NCBI GenBank assembly: GCA_024710705.1
Contig: JANJUF010000058.1
Location: forward strand, 1 to 42,205
Length of the DNA: 42,205 nt
DNA from: Gemmatimonadaceae bacterium
GTDB lineage: Bacteria; Gemmatimonadota; Gemmatimonadetes; Gemmatimonadales; Gemmatimonadaceae
Direction of reading: 5' to 3'
The position numbers were made by a program, and so were the translations under genes. Shown here in pieces: positions 24,388 through 33,288 of the stretch. Numbering within the stretch: position 1 is the stretch's first letter; each line of letters opens with the position of its first letter. The notes beneath the pieces were generated by a model that searched no databases, was not told the origin of the DNA, and worked only from the letters and a program-made list of their open reading frames with translations.

Positions 24388-25626
24388 TCACACCCCCGCA
24401 AACCGCTCCTGCGTCGCCCGCACCGCCCTCGTCAGCGCCGCCACATCCTCGAGCGTGTTGTATACCCAGAAGCTCGCCCGCGTCGTCGCCGGCAGCTTCA
24501 TCGCCCGCATCAGCGGCTGCGCACAATGATGCCCCGCACGCACGCAGACGCCCGCAGCGTCGAGCGACGTCGCCACATCGTGCGGATGCACATCGGCAAT
24601 CGAGAACGACACCACCCCTGACCGACCCTCCGCCGTCGCGGTGCCATGCACCGTCACACCCGGCAGCTCGGCCAAGGCCCGCATCGCCGCCGTGGTGAGC
24701 AACACCTCGTGCTCGCGCACCATCTCCATGCCGAGCGCATCCAGATAGTCGCAGGCCGCCGCGAGCCCCACGGCGCCCGAGACGTTCGGCGTCCCCGCCT
24801 CGAACTTGTGCGGGAGCACGTTCCACGTGGTTTCGTAGTCGTTCACCCACTCGATCATGTCGCCGCCGAACTGATAGGGCGGCATCCGCTCGAGGATGGC
24901 GCGTCGCACGATCACCGCCCCGATGCCCATCGGCCCGCCGATCTTGTGTCCGCTGAAGGCGTACACGTCCACGCCCAGCCCATCCACCGACACGGCAAGG
25001 TGCGGGACCGCCTGCGCCCCGTCGCACACGGCCAGCGCCTGGGGCGCGCCGGTACGGATGATCGAGACGATCTCGGCGACGGGATGAATCGTGCCAAGTG
25101 CGTTCGACACATGCCCGAAGGCGACGACTTTCGTGCGCGAGTCCACCAGCCGCTTCATCATCGCCAGATCCACGGAACCCGACGCATCGAGCTCGACGAT
25201 CCGGAACTCGGCGCCCGCTGCCAGTGCCAACTGCTGCCACGGCACGAAGTTCGCGTGATGCTCCATCCGCGTGACGACGATGTTGTCGCCGCGCTGCACG
25301 TTGGCGCGGCCCCACGCCGTGGCCACGAGGTTCATGCCCTCGGTGGCCCCGCGCACGAAGATCAGCGTGTCGGCATCGGCCACGCCGATGAAGCGCGCCA
25401 CCCGCACCCGCGCGTCGTGATAGGCCTCGGTCGCGGCCGCCGAGAGCGCGTAGGCGCCACGGTGCGGATTGGCGTTCACGGTGGAGTAGTAGGTCTCGAG
25501 TGCCGTGAGCACGGAGGCCGGCTTCTGCGCCGTCGCCGCCGAGTCCAGGTACACGAGCTTGGGCTGGGCCGCCAGCAACGGAAAGTCCGCGCGCTTGGCC
25601 AACGACACCGGAGAACTTGCCCTCAT
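24388..25626 (-). CDS. sufS: Cysteine desulfurase SufS
   Basis: This 412-residue PLP enzyme takes sulfur from cysteine for Fe-S cluster building, leaving alanine. The PLP-binding Lys is K228 in AFSGHKIGGPMG. The catalytic persulfide Cys is C368 in RAGHHCAQPLM. MEHHANFVPWQQ and CDGAQAVPH provide the cofactor pocket. The group-II layout (RAGHHCAQP) and the SufU upstream indicate a SufS that hands sulfur to SufU. It is the last gene of the suf operon, overlapping the Rieske gene by 4 bases (ATGA), and converges on the kinase gene with 6 bases between stops. Confidence 0.96.
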   Translation of the reverse strand: MRASSPVSLAKRADFPLLAAQPKLVYLDSAATAQKPASVLTALETYYSTVNANPHRGAYALSAAATEAYHDARVRVARFIGVADADTLIFVRGATEGMNLVATAWGRANVQRGDNIVVTRMEHHANFVPWQQLALAAGAEFRIVELDASGSVDLAMMKRLVDSRTKVVAFGHVSNALGTIHPVAEIVSIIRTGAPQALAVCDGAQAVPHLAVSVDGLGVDVYAFSGHKIGGPMGIGAVIVRRAILERMPPYQFGGDMIEWVNDYETTWNVLPHKFEAGTPNVSGAVGLAAACDYLDALGMEMVREHEVLLTTAAMRALAELPGVTVHGTATAEGRSGVVSFSIADVHPHDVATSLDAAGVCVRAGHHCAQPLMRAMKLPATTRASFWVYNTLEDVAALTRAVRATQERFAGV

Positions 25627-25973
25627 CGCGCACCTCCTGCGCTTCGCTTCACCCAGAGCGCGCCGTCGCGCTCCTCGACGTCAAACCGCACCAACGGGTC
25701 CTCAGCGGGTCCGCGCAGCACGGCCCCGGTGAGGCAGTTGAACCGCGCCCCGTGCCAACAGCACTCCAGTTCGCCATTCGGATAGAGCGTGCCTTCCGAG
25801 AGCGGGAACTCCGCGTGAGGACAGGAATCCTTCACCGCGAAGAACGTTCCCTCCTGCCGGCCCACGCAGATCTTGGTCCCGTTCGGTAATGCGGCTTGGT
25901 AGAGCTGTCCGTCGGCCACGGTTCCAGCCGACAGCCCCTCGAGTCTCACGAGGCCGTCGGTCGAGGTGCTCAC
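25623..25973 (-). CDS. Rieske-type [2Fe-2S] ferredoxin within the suf operon
   Basis: This 116-residue Rieske protein has ligands C51 and H53 (CPH) and C71 and H74 (CCWH) with a 17-residue spacing, matching the NirD/dioxygenase-ferredoxin class. It starts at GTG 25973, overlapping the SufU stop by 4 bases, and its end overlaps sufS by 4 bases. Rieske proteins encoded between sufU and sufS or among suf genes occur in several phyla. They may supply electrons for cluster assembly or report cluster status, but the role is not settled. There is no partner oxygenase or nitrite reductase nearby, which argues against those uses. Confidence 0.9.
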   Translation of the reverse strand: MSTSTDGLVRLEGLSAGTVADGQLYQAALPNGTKICVGRQEGTFFAVKDSCPHAEFPLSEGTLYPNGELECCWHGARFNCLTGAVLRGPAEDPLVRFDVEERDGALWVKRSAGGAR

Positions 25974-26452
25974 GACGCGCTCCGGGCGTCCTCTGGCCCC
26001 TCGGTGGTCACCACGGACGCACCATCGAGCGCCGCCTTCATCGCGTGCCAACTCAGCGAGGCGCACTTCACTCGCATCGGGAACTTGGACACGCCACTCA
26101 GCGCCCGCAGCGAACCCAGCTCCTTGTCCTTGGCCAACGCGGGATCCTCGCCGGTGACCAGCTTGTGCACCTTCTCGTACAGCTGCACCACGTCGCCGCG
26201 CGACTTCCCCTTGATGGCGTCGGTCATCATGGACGCCGACGCCTTGGAGATGGCGCAGCCCTGCCCCTGGAACGACACGTCGGAGACGACGTCATCGTCC
26301 ACGCGCAGCCAGACGGTAAGCTGGTCGCCGCAGTTCGGATTCCGGCCATCAGCGCTGCACGACGCGTGCTCCATCGGATGGAAGTTCCGAGGGCGCCGGT
26401 TGTGGTCCAGGATCACTTCCTGGTACAGCGCGTCGAGTGCGGCGTCAGCCAT
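25970..26452 (-). CDS. sufU: SufU-type Fe-S assembly / sulfur-transfer protein
   Basis: This 160-residue protein of the SufU/IscU fold has the three cysteines and one aspartate that bind zinc or cluster: C41 and D43 in NPNCGDQL, C66 in GQGCAISKAS, and C130 in RVKCASLSWH. The insert between the second and third Cys (LVTGEDPALAKDKELGSLRALSGV) marks SufU rather than IscU. In Bacillus, SufU accepts sulfur from SufS by zinc-ligand exchange. It lies 9 bases after sufD and overlaps the Rieske gene by 4 bases. Confidence 0.95.
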   Translation of the reverse strand: MADAALDALYQEVILDHNRRPRNFHPMEHASCSADGRNPNCGDQLTVWLRVDDDVVSDVSFQGQGCAISKASASMMTDAIKGKSRGDVVQLYEKVHKLVTGEDPALAKDKELGSLRALSGVSKFPMRVKCASLSWHAMKAALDGASVVTTEGPEDARSAS

Positions 26453-26461
26453 GGGGCCCGG

Positions 26462-27772
26462 TCAGACCAGCTGCGAGTGCGTGAAGCGCTCGAACACCTG
26501 CCGCTCCAGATCCAGCCGCAGCGCGTCGATCTCGATCGTCTCCAGCGCCTCGGCGGCGAAGGCGTAGGTGAGCAGCGCACGCGCCGACTCGGCACCGATG
26601 CCGCGGCTCTTGAGATAGAACAGCGCCATCTCGTCGATGCGGCCCACGGTGGCCCCGTGGGTGCACTTCACGTCGTCGGCGAAGATCTCGAGCTGGGGCT
26701 TGGTGTCCACCCGCGCCTGCGGCGAGAGCAGCAGCGCCTTGTTGGTCTGCTTGCCGTCGGTCTTCTGCGCCTGCGGATCCACGAAGACCTTGCCGTTGAA
26801 CACGCCGTGGCTCTGGCCGTCGAGCACGCCGCAGTACAGCTCGCGGCTGGCGCAGGATTCGGCGATGTGTTCCACGAAGGTCTGGTGGTCGGCGTGCTGC
26901 GCGCCATCGAGCACGTAGAGCCCGTTCAACCGCGCCTCGCCCCCGGTGCCGGCGAGCTTGGTGTAGACATTGGTGCGCGAGAGGGAGCCACCGGCCGCGT
27001 ACGAGAACGAGTGGTAGATGCTGTCGCGGCCCTGCACGACCTGGGTGGTGCCCACGTGGTAGGCATCGCGGCTCTCGCGCTGGACCTTGTAGTGGTCCAC
27101 GCGGGCGCCGTTGCCCACCACGACTTCGGCCACCGCATTCACCAGGTACGAGGCGCTGTCGAGGCCGACGAAGCTCTCCACGAGCATCACCTGGGCGAGC
27201 GCCTCGGCGACAATGAGCAGGCGCGGGTGGATGGCGCCGCCTTGGGCCTTCTCATCCGTGACGTGCAGGATGTGGATCGGCACGTCCACGACCTCACCCG
27301 TCGGCACGCGAAGCACCACGCCATCCTGCATGAAGGCGGTGTTCATCGCGGTGAAGGCGGCCTTGTCGAAACCTGCCAGCGAGCCGAGGTGCGTCTCCAC
27401 CCAGGCCGGCTCCTCGCGGAGCAGCTCGGACAGCGGCGCCAGCTGCACGTCGGCCGGGAGGCTCCCGTACTGCGACAGCGCGGGCTCGAGCCGGCCGTTC
27501 ACGAAGACGAGGCGATTCCACTCGGCGTCCACGAGATGGGGCTCGAGGTCGCTGAGCGTCAGCGTGGTCGCGGCCGGCTTGAGCGACTTGAAAGTCTTCT
27601 CGGCGATCGGCGTGACGGAGGTGAAGTGCCAGTCCTCGTCGCGCGTGGTCGGGAAGCCGAGGGCGTGGAAGCGCTCAAACGCCTTCTTGCGGAGGGCGGG
27701 GAGCCACGATGGTCCCTCGCCCCCGCCGTTGGCGGAGAAGGCCTCGAACTGTTCGGTGTACGGCGTGGTCAC
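26462..27772 (-). CDS. sufD: SufD, Fe-S scaffold complex subunit
   Basis: This 436-residue paralogue of SufB forms the SufBC2D scaffold. The N-terminal helical part (WLPALRKKAFERFHALGFPTTRDEDWHFT) is followed by a long beta-helix core. The C-terminal SufBD signature includes QTNKALLLSPQARVDTKPQLEIFADDVKCTHGATVGRIDEMALFYLKSRGI, seen as consecutive conserved blocks with His in CTHGATVG. It starts 1 base after the sufC stop codon on the same strand, so the two are tightly coupled. Confidence 0.95.
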   Translation of the reverse strand: MTTPYTEQFEAFSANGGGEGPSWLPALRKKAFERFHALGFPTTRDEDWHFTSVTPIAEKTFKSLKPAATTLTLSDLEPHLVDAEWNRLVFVNGRLEPALSQYGSLPADVQLAPLSELLREEPAWVETHLGSLAGFDKAAFTAMNTAFMQDGVVLRVPTGEVVDVPIHILHVTDEKAQGGAIHPRLLIVAEALAQVMLVESFVGLDSASYLVNAVAEVVVGNGARVDHYKVQRESRDAYHVGTTQVVQGRDSIYHSFSYAAGGSLSRTNVYTKLAGTGGEARLNGLYVLDGAQHADHQTFVEHIAESCASRELYCGVLDGQSHGVFNGKVFVDPQAQKTDGKQTNKALLLSPQARVDTKPQLEIFADDVKCTHGATVGRIDEMALFYLKSRGIGAESARALLTYAFAAEALETIEIDALRLDLERQVFERFTHSQLV

Positions 27773-27773
27773 G

Positions 27774-28526
<753 letters not shown>

Positions 28527-28528
28527 AT

Positions 28529-28624
28529 GACGGAAGACGGAAGACGGAAGGAACTGCAGTAGACACTACGAGCGGGACGAAGGGGAGCGCAGTTGCAGGT
28601 ACCTTGCGGCTTCCGTCTTCCGTC
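28529..28624. repeat. GACGGAA palindromic element, copy 1 (between sufB and sufC)
   Basis: The left arm is three tandem heptamers GACGGAA (28529-28549). The right arm at 28610-28624 reads CTTCCGTCTTCCGTC, the inverse complement of two units plus one base, so the stem can form in two registers. An inner pairing AACTGC (28552-28557) with GCAGTT (28589-28594) is possible. The element begins 2 bases upstream of the sufC ATG and ends 11 bases after the sufB stop, so it is transcribed inside the operon. Confidence 0.88.
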
Positions 28625-28635
28625 CCGCGGTCACA

Positions 28636-30069
28636 TCACCCAACTGAACCTTCAAGCGAAATCCCAAGCAGCTGCTGGGCTTCGAGCGCGAACTCCATCG
28701 GCAGCTCCTTGAACACTTCCTTGCAGAACCCCGCGACGATCAACGAGATGGCGTGCTCGGCGTTCAAGCCGCGCGCCTTGCAATAGAAGATCTGGTCTTC
28801 ACCGATCTTCGACGTCGAGGCTTCGTGCTCGAGGGTCGCCGTGTTGTTGGCGATCTCGATGTAGGGGAAGGTGTGCGCGCCGCAGGCGTTGCCGATGAGC
28901 ATCGAGTCGCACTGCGTGTAGTTACGCGCGCCCTCGGCCTTCGGCAGCACCTTCACCTGGCCGCGATAGGAGTTCTGCCCCTTCCCGGCGCTGATGCCCT
29001 TGGAGATGATCGTGGACTTCGTGTTGCGCCCGATGTGGATCATCTTCGTGCCGGTGTCGGCCTGCTGCATCCCGTTCACCACCGCCACCGAGTAGAACTC
29101 GCCGACGCTGTTGTCGCCCTGCAGGATGACGCTGGGATACTTCCAGGTGATCGCCGAGCCCGTCTCCACCTGCGTCCACGAGATCTTGGCGTCGGTCATC
29201 GCCTTGCCGCGCTTCGTGACGAAGTTGTAGATGCCGCCCACGCCGTTCTTGTCGCCGGCGTACCAGTTCTGAACGGTGGAGTACTTCACGCTGCTGCGGT
29301 CGAGCGCGATGATCTCCACCACCGCCGCGTGCAGCTGGTTCTCGTCGCGCTTGGGTGCGGTGCAGCCCTCGAGATAGCTCACCGACGCGCCTTCATCGGC
29401 GACGATCAGCGTGCGCTCGAACTGGCCGGTGTTGGCGGCGTTGATGCGGAAGTAGGTGCTGAGCTCGAGCGGGCACTTCACGCCCTTCGGCACATAGACG
29501 AACGAGCCGTCGGAAAACACCGCCGAGTTGAGCGCGGCGAAGAAGTTGTCGGAGTAGGGCACCACCGAGCCGAGGTACTTCTGCACCAGCTCGGGGTGGT
29601 GCTGCACGGCCTCGCCGAAGGAGCAGAAAATCACCCCGACCTTCTCGAGTTCCGTCTTCATCGTCGTGCCGACCGAGACGGAGTCGAAGATGGCGTCCAC
29701 GGCGATGCCGTTGAGGCGCTTCTGCTCGGTGAGCGAGATGCCAAGCTTCTCGTAGGTCTTGAGCAGCTCGGGATCCACGTCGGCGAGCGACTGCAGCGGC
29801 TTCACCGACTTGGGCGCGGAGTAGTAGGTCTGCGCCTGGTAGTCGATGGGCGGATAGCTGACGTTCGACCAGTGCGGCTCGGTCATGGACTGCCAGCGCC
29901 GGAAGGCCTTGAGGCGCCAGTCGAGCAGCCACTGCGGTTCGTTCTTCTTGGCCGAGATCAGGCGTACGGTGTCTTCGGTGAGACCGACCGGAATGGTGTC
30001 CGATTCAACGTCGGTCACGAACCCGTACGCGTACTCCTTATTGACCAGTGCTTCGATCGAGGACGACAT
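28636..30069 (-). CDS. sufB: SufB, Fe-S scaffold subunit
   Basis: This 477-residue core scaffold is where the Fe-S cluster is built with SufC and SufD. Conserved blocks are seen throughout: [75 protein letters not shown] and [22 protein letters not shown] near the C-terminus. It is the first gene of the operon sufB-sufC-sufD-sufU-Rieske-sufS. No Shine-Dalgarno is visible. The mRNA just before the ATG reads CUCCUCC, the opposite of a ribosome-binding site. The N-terminus matches the family, so the start is probably right. Confidence 0.96.
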   Translation of the reverse strand: MSSSIEALVNKEYAYGFVTDVESDTIPVGLTEDTVRLISAKKNEPQWLLDWRLKAFRRWQSMTEPHWSNVSYPPIDYQAQTYYSAPKSVKPLQSLADVDPELLKTYEKLGISLTEQKRLNGIAVDAIFDSVSVGTTMKTELEKVGVIFCSFGEAVQHHPELVQKYLGSVVPYSDNFFAALNSAVFSDGSFVYVPKGVKCPLELSTYFRINAANTGQFERTLIVADEGASVSYLEGCTAPKRDENQLHAAVVEIIALDRSSVKYSTVQNWYAGDKNGVGGIYNFVTKRGKAMTDAKISWTQVETGSAITWKYPSVILQGDNSVGEFYSVAVVNGMQQADTGTKMIHIGRNTKSTIISKGISAGKGQNSYRGQVKVLPKAEGARNYTQCDSMLIGNACGAHTFPYIEIANNTATLEHEASTSKIGEDQIFYCKARGLNAEHAISLIVAGFCKEVFKELPMEFALEAQQLLGISLEGSVG

Positions 30070-30110
30070 GATTTGGAGGAGCTTGGGACGGCCTGCGGGT
30101 AATGCCTATG

Positions 30111-30139
30111 AAAATAGTCGGGTATTGCGCGACAGGCAA
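30111..30139 (-). promoter_or_regulatory. Putative sigma-70-type promoter of the suf operon
   Basis: Reading the minus strand, TTGCCT (30139-30134) and TATTTT (30116-30111) are spaced by exactly 17 bases, a good match to -35/-10 elements. Transcription would start near 30104, giving a leader of about 35 bases before the sufB ATG at 30069. I see no clear Rrf2/IscR- or Fur-type palindrome, but this is a by-eye judgement. Confidence 0.45.
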
Positions 30140-30151
30140 CGCGTTGCGGAT

Positions 30152-30246
30152 GTGAGACGGAAGACGGAAGCTGCAAGGTAACGGCGCTGCGGGACCTGTT
30201 CGCCCCCGAATCGCCTCTCCCTTGTCGCTTCCGTCTTCCGTCTCAC
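30152..30246. repeat. GACGGAA palindromic element, copy 2 (between suf operon and GGDEF gene)
   Basis: Bases 30152-30170 (GTGAGACGGAAGACGGAAG) are the exact reverse complement of 30228-30246, a perfect 19-bp stem. Each arm holds two heptamer units. The stop codon of the GGDEF gene (30243-30245) lies within the right arm. The element could end transcription from the GGDEF gene and also insulates the suf promoter, which lies 12 bases away. The loop has weaker pairing (CAAGG with CCTTG). Confidence 0.9.
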
Positions 30247-31421
30247 GTCTCCAAAAAGACCTCCACTCGGTCGCGCCCCAGCGCCTTGGCCCTGTACATC
30301 GCCTTGTCGGCGTGATCGATGGCCGTTTCGATGTCCATGCCTTCCAGGAGGGGGGCGATCCCGCCGGAGAGGGTGACGGTCACGGCCGGCCCCCCGGCGA
30401 CCTCGATGGGGGTGGCGGAGAGGGCTTTTCGGACGCGCTCGAGGGCCACCAGGGCCTGCGCCGGGGAGGTGTAGGGCAGGAGCACCACGAACTCCTCGCC
30501 GCCGAAGCGGCCCGTGATCTGCTCCTCGCGGAAGTTGTCCACAATCCGCGTCGCCGCGGCCTTCAACACCACGTCGCCGACCGCGTGGCCGTAGGTGTCG
30601 TTCACTTCCTTGAAGTGGTCGAGGTCGAGGACGGCGACGGCTATCGGCTGCTCACGGCGTCGCGAACCGGCGATCATCGGCTCAGCGTCGTCGAAGAAGG
30701 CGCGCCGGTTCTTGAGGCCGGTGAGCTCGTCCACCATCGCCAGATCCTGCATCCGCGAGAAGGCCCGCTCGAGCTGGGCCTGGCCCTCACCTGCCTGCGC
30801 GAGGGCTTGGTTGCGCTCCACCAGCACCCGCACGTTGTCCACGAACTGCCGCCAGCTCGTCTTGGTGAAGAGGATCGCCACGAGGATGAAGACGCCGAGC
30901 CCGGCCGGAAGGATCGGATGTTCCGGGTCGCCGAGGCGCACGGTCTGGACGAACAACGGCACGGTGAGCGGGATGAAGAAGAGCAGGCTCGCCACCGGGG
31001 ACGAGCTGAAGAAGGTCACCGATCCACCGGTAAGCCCAGCGACGAGCAACATCAGCAGCGCCCGTTCGTCGGCCCAGGCGACGGGGAAGAGCCCCCACAC
31101 GGCCATGCCCCAGAGGCTCCCGGCGATGACGGAGAAGATCATCGCCCGGCGTTCGTTTCCGGGGCTCACATCGTCCGGTCGCGGCAGGTGCCGGAGACGG
31201 CGCCAACTCAGGAATGCGGGCGTCCAGAGGATCACCATGGAAGCCACGAACAACACCAGGAGCGTGGGCTCCACGCGTTCCCAGAACACCACCGCGAGGA
31301 AGCTCGCGATCAGCGGATTGCCGACGAAGACGGTGGGGAGCTGCTGGACGCGGTTGACGGCCTGCGAGACGCGAATCGCCTGTCGGAGGGCCGGGGAGTC
31401 GCCGGGGATTCGAAACTGCAT
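30243..31421 (-). CDS. Membrane-bound diguanylate cyclase (GGDEF)
   Basis: This 392-residue protein has about six N-terminal hydrophobic helices (residues 25-195), a short coiled-coil-like linker, and a C-terminal GGDEF domain. VDELTGLKNRRAFFDD opens the domain, and the active site is RFGGEEFVVLLP. LSGGIA and ADKAMYRAKALGRDRV close it, so it should make cyclic-di-GMP from two GTP. The inhibitory I-site (RxxD, five residues before GGEEF) reads REEQ, so product inhibition is probably lost or altered. The membrane part resembles a sensor module without known ligand. The gene converges on the repeat next to sufB. Confidence 0.92.
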   Translation of the reverse strand: MQFRIPGDSPALRQAIRVSQAVNRVQQLPTVFVGNPLIASFLAVVFWERVEPTLLVLFVASMVILWTPAFLSWRRLRHLPRPDDVSPGNERRAMIFSVIAGSLWGMAVWGLFPVAWADERALLMLLVAGLTGGSVTFFSSSPVASLLFFIPLTVPLFVQTVRLGDPEHPILPAGLGVFILVAILFTKTSWRQFVDNVRVLVERNQALAQAGEGQAQLERAFSRMQDLAMVDELTGLKNRRAFFDDAEPMIAGSRRREQPIAVAVLDLDHFKEVNDTYGHAVGDVVLKAAATRIVDNFREEQITGRFGGEEFVVLLPYTSPAQALVALERVRKALSATPIEVAGGPAVTVTLSGGIAPLLEGMDIETAIDHADKAMYRAKALGRDRVEVFLET

Positions 31422-31519
31422 CCGCCAAGAGTATTGCGCGGAAAGCTGGACAACCAGACTCTATGGGTGCCCTAGGCGCCTCCCGTGCCCTGTGGCGCCC
31501 CCTTCCCCCGGAGGCTGGA

Positions 31520-32074
31520 ATGGAGTTCGTGCTTGAGCTGTGGAAGCCAATCCTGTTCAGTGGTCTCGCCGTCTTCGCGCTCTCGGCGGTGTCCTGGACG
31601 CTGTTGCCGTTCCACAACAAGGAGTGGAACAAGCTGTCCAACGAGGACGCGGTGGCGGCAGCCCTTCGCGCCAGCAGTCCCGCCCCAGGCCTCTACTCCC
31701 TGCCGCACGCGGCCGACGCCAAGGCGATGGGAACGCCCGAGATGCAGGCCAAGTTGGCCGGCGGACCCGTGGCCTACCTCACCGTGGCCCCCAACGGGAA
31801 TCCGGCCATGGGCCCGATGATGGCCAAGAGCGTGATCTACAACATCATCGTGTCGCTCTTCGTGGCCTACGTCGCATCGCTGACGTTGGCGCGGGACGCC
31901 GAGTACCTGGCGGTGTTCCGGGTGACGGGCACGGTGGCCTTCATGGCCTATGCGTTCGGCACGGTTCCGGACTCGATCTGGTTCGCGAAGCCGTGGAAGA
32001 GCTACAGGCTGCACGCCGCCGACGCGCTGGTGTACGGACTCGTGGTGGGCGGATTCTTTGGCTGGCTGTACTAG
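31520..32074 (+). CDS. Small membrane protein of unknown function (184 aa)
   Basis: This protein has one N-terminal membrane helix (about 8-28) and then a stretch of about 75 residues outside the membrane. That stretch includes PFHNKEWNKLSNEDAVAAALR and GLYSLPHAADAKA. Three C-terminal helices follow (IIVSLFVAYVASLTLA, VTGTVAFMAYAFGTV, DALVYGLVVGGFFGWLY). I have seen this general pattern as a conserved hypothetical in several phyla but know no function. The start at 31520 has a strong Shine-Dalgarno (GGAGG at 31510-31514). It is divergent from the GGDEF gene with 98 bases between them. Confidence 0.8.
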   Translation: MEFVLELWKPILFSGLAVFALSAVSWTLLPFHNKEWNKLSNEDAVAAALRASSPAPGLYSLPHAADAKAMGTPEMQAKLAGGPVAYLTVAPNGNPAMGPMMAKSVIYNIIVSLFVAYVASLTLARDAEYLAVFRVTGTVAFMAYAFGTVPDSIWFAKPWKSYRLHAADALVYGLVVGGFFGWLY

Positions 32075-32078
32075 GAGC

Positions 32079-32162
32079 TGAGACGGAAGACGGAAGACGG
32101 AAGGAAGGGCGATGCGGAGGCTTACAGCTACCGCATCGCCCTTCTTTCCGTCTTCCGTCTCA
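32079..32162. repeat. GACGGAA palindromic element, copy 3 (between convergent genes)
   Basis: The left arm holds three GACGGAA units (32082-32102), and the right arm at 32146-32162 (TTCCGTCTTCCGTCTCA) pairs with 32079-32095. Inside is a perfect 13-bp hairpin, AAGGGCGATGCGG at 32105-32117 with its complement at 32131-32143. The element fills the gap between the membrane-protein stop (32074) and the convergent propeller stop (32180), where a bidirectional terminator would be expected. Confidence 0.9.
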
Positions 32163-32179
32163 CGTCTTAAGTCTCTAAC

Positions 32180-33184
32180 TCACATTGCGGTTCGCGGCGT
32201 GGAAACCGCGGCTCTCCCGATCGTTCCCTGATCCGTGCCGTACCACAGCAGGCCGGTGCGCGGATCGAAGTACATGTGGCGAATCGTGTTGCTGGCCTCG
32301 CGCCCGATGAGCGTGGTGCTGAAGAACCGCTGCTGGGCCGGGTCATAGCCGTGGAGGATCGCGCCACGCGGGCCTGATTCGGTCACCCACACACGCCCCT
32401 TGTCGTCGCGGCCCATGCCGTACGGGAGCGACGCCGGGCCGCCGGGCAGGGGAATCTCGGTGACGCTCCCCGAGTTCGGGTCGAGCCGACCGAGGAAGCC
32501 GCGTGTGTAGTCCGTGTACCAGACCACATCATCGGGCGTGATGGCGATGCGGCGGCTGCGGGCGCGCTCGTGGGGGAGATCGTAGGTCGTCACCGCCATC
32601 GTCGCCGGATCCACCTTCGCGATCTTGTTGGTGCCGAAGAGATTCACGAAGGGAATGCCGCGCGAGTTGAGCTCGATGCCGTACGGGCGCGTGCGCTCGC
32701 CGGTCTTCACGAGCCGGATGGTGCCGCTACGCACGTCGAGGTGGCCGATGGCGTTCGAGTTCTGCGCCGTGAACCAGATGTTCCCCTGCGCGTCGAAGGT
32801 CAGGGTGTGCGGGTCGCGCACCGACGGGTCGGGCATCGGGTACCGCGTGATCTGGCGCGTGCGCGGGTCCAGCTTCCCGATCATCCCGTTGCGGTTGCCA
32901 GCGTAGTACACGTTGCCGTCGCGGTCGATGATGAGGTTGTGCGGGTTGGTGCCGCTGTCAATCTCGAAGCGGGTGAAGGTCCCGCCGCGGGGGTCGAGCC
33001 GCCCGATGTAGTTGCCGGCCTGGCCGACGAAGAAGACGGAACCGTCGGGGGCCACATATGGATCGCGTGGGCGACCGCCGAAGGGAACTTCCCAGTCGGC
33101 AGAGGGCACGCGCTCGCCGGTCTGGGCGGATGAGGCTGGCGCGGCCATGGCCAGCGCGGCGAATGCTAGTACGAGACGACGCAT
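32180..33184 (-). CDS. Secreted beta-propeller protein (virginiamycin B lyase-like)
   Basis: This 334-residue protein has a signal peptide (MRRLVLAFAALAMAAPASSAQ) followed by about seven NHL/Vgb-type blades. Each has phrases such as DPYVAPDGSVFFVGQAGNYIGRLDP, PHNLIIDRDGNVYYAG, PHTLTFDAQGNIWFTAQNSNAIGHLD and GRVWVTESGPRG. Vgb lyase opens streptogramin B rings with a catalytic His. Many homologues like this one are only propeller relatives, so resistance should not be assumed. It lies downstream of the Gly-rich repeat protein on the same strand, with 104 bases between that include a hairpin. Confidence 0.8.
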   Translation of the reverse strand: MRRLVLAFAALAMAAPASSAQTGERVPSADWEVPFGGRPRDPYVAPDGSVFFVGQAGNYIGRLDPRGGTFTRFEIDSGTNPHNLIIDRDGNVYYAGNRNGMIGKLDPRTRQITRYPMPDPSVRDPHTLTFDAQGNIWFTAQNSNAIGHLDVRSGTIRLVKTGERTRPYGIELNSRGIPFVNLFGTNKIAKVDPATMAVTTYDLPHERARSRRIAITPDDVVWYTDYTRGFLGRLDPNSGSVTEIPLPGGPASLPYGMGRDDKGRVWVTESGPRGAILHGYDPAQQRFFSTTLIGREASNTIRHMYFDPRTGLLWYGTDQGTIGRAAVSTPRTAM

Positions 33185-33231
33185 ACGGTCCTCACGTGGA
33201 AAGGGACGAGATATCCCCTCTAACGCCAGAA

Positions 33232-33256
33232 CCCGCCCGAGTGTTGCGGGGGCGGG
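33232..33256 (-). terminator. GC-rich hairpin after the repeat-protein gene
   Basis: CCCGCCC (33232-33238) and GGGCGGG (33250-33256) form a 7-bp GC stem with an 11-base loop, 33 bases past the stop of the Gly-rich repeat gene. On the minus strand the following bases are TTCTGGCGTT, not a real U-tract, so this is at best a weak terminator or mRNA-stability hairpin. Confidence 0.35.
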
Positions 33257-33288
33257 CTCCGGGGCTCGTTGCCGGCGCGTCGAGACGT

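Noticed and set aside
28529-28624. Insertion-sequence end or CRISPR leader in the GACGGAA repeats
   Set aside because: No transposase gene, no target-site duplication that I can see, and no spacer array.
32180-33184. Streptogramin resistance lyase call
   Set aside because: Many secreted propellers match Vgb-type blades. No resistance context is present, so only the fold is claimed.
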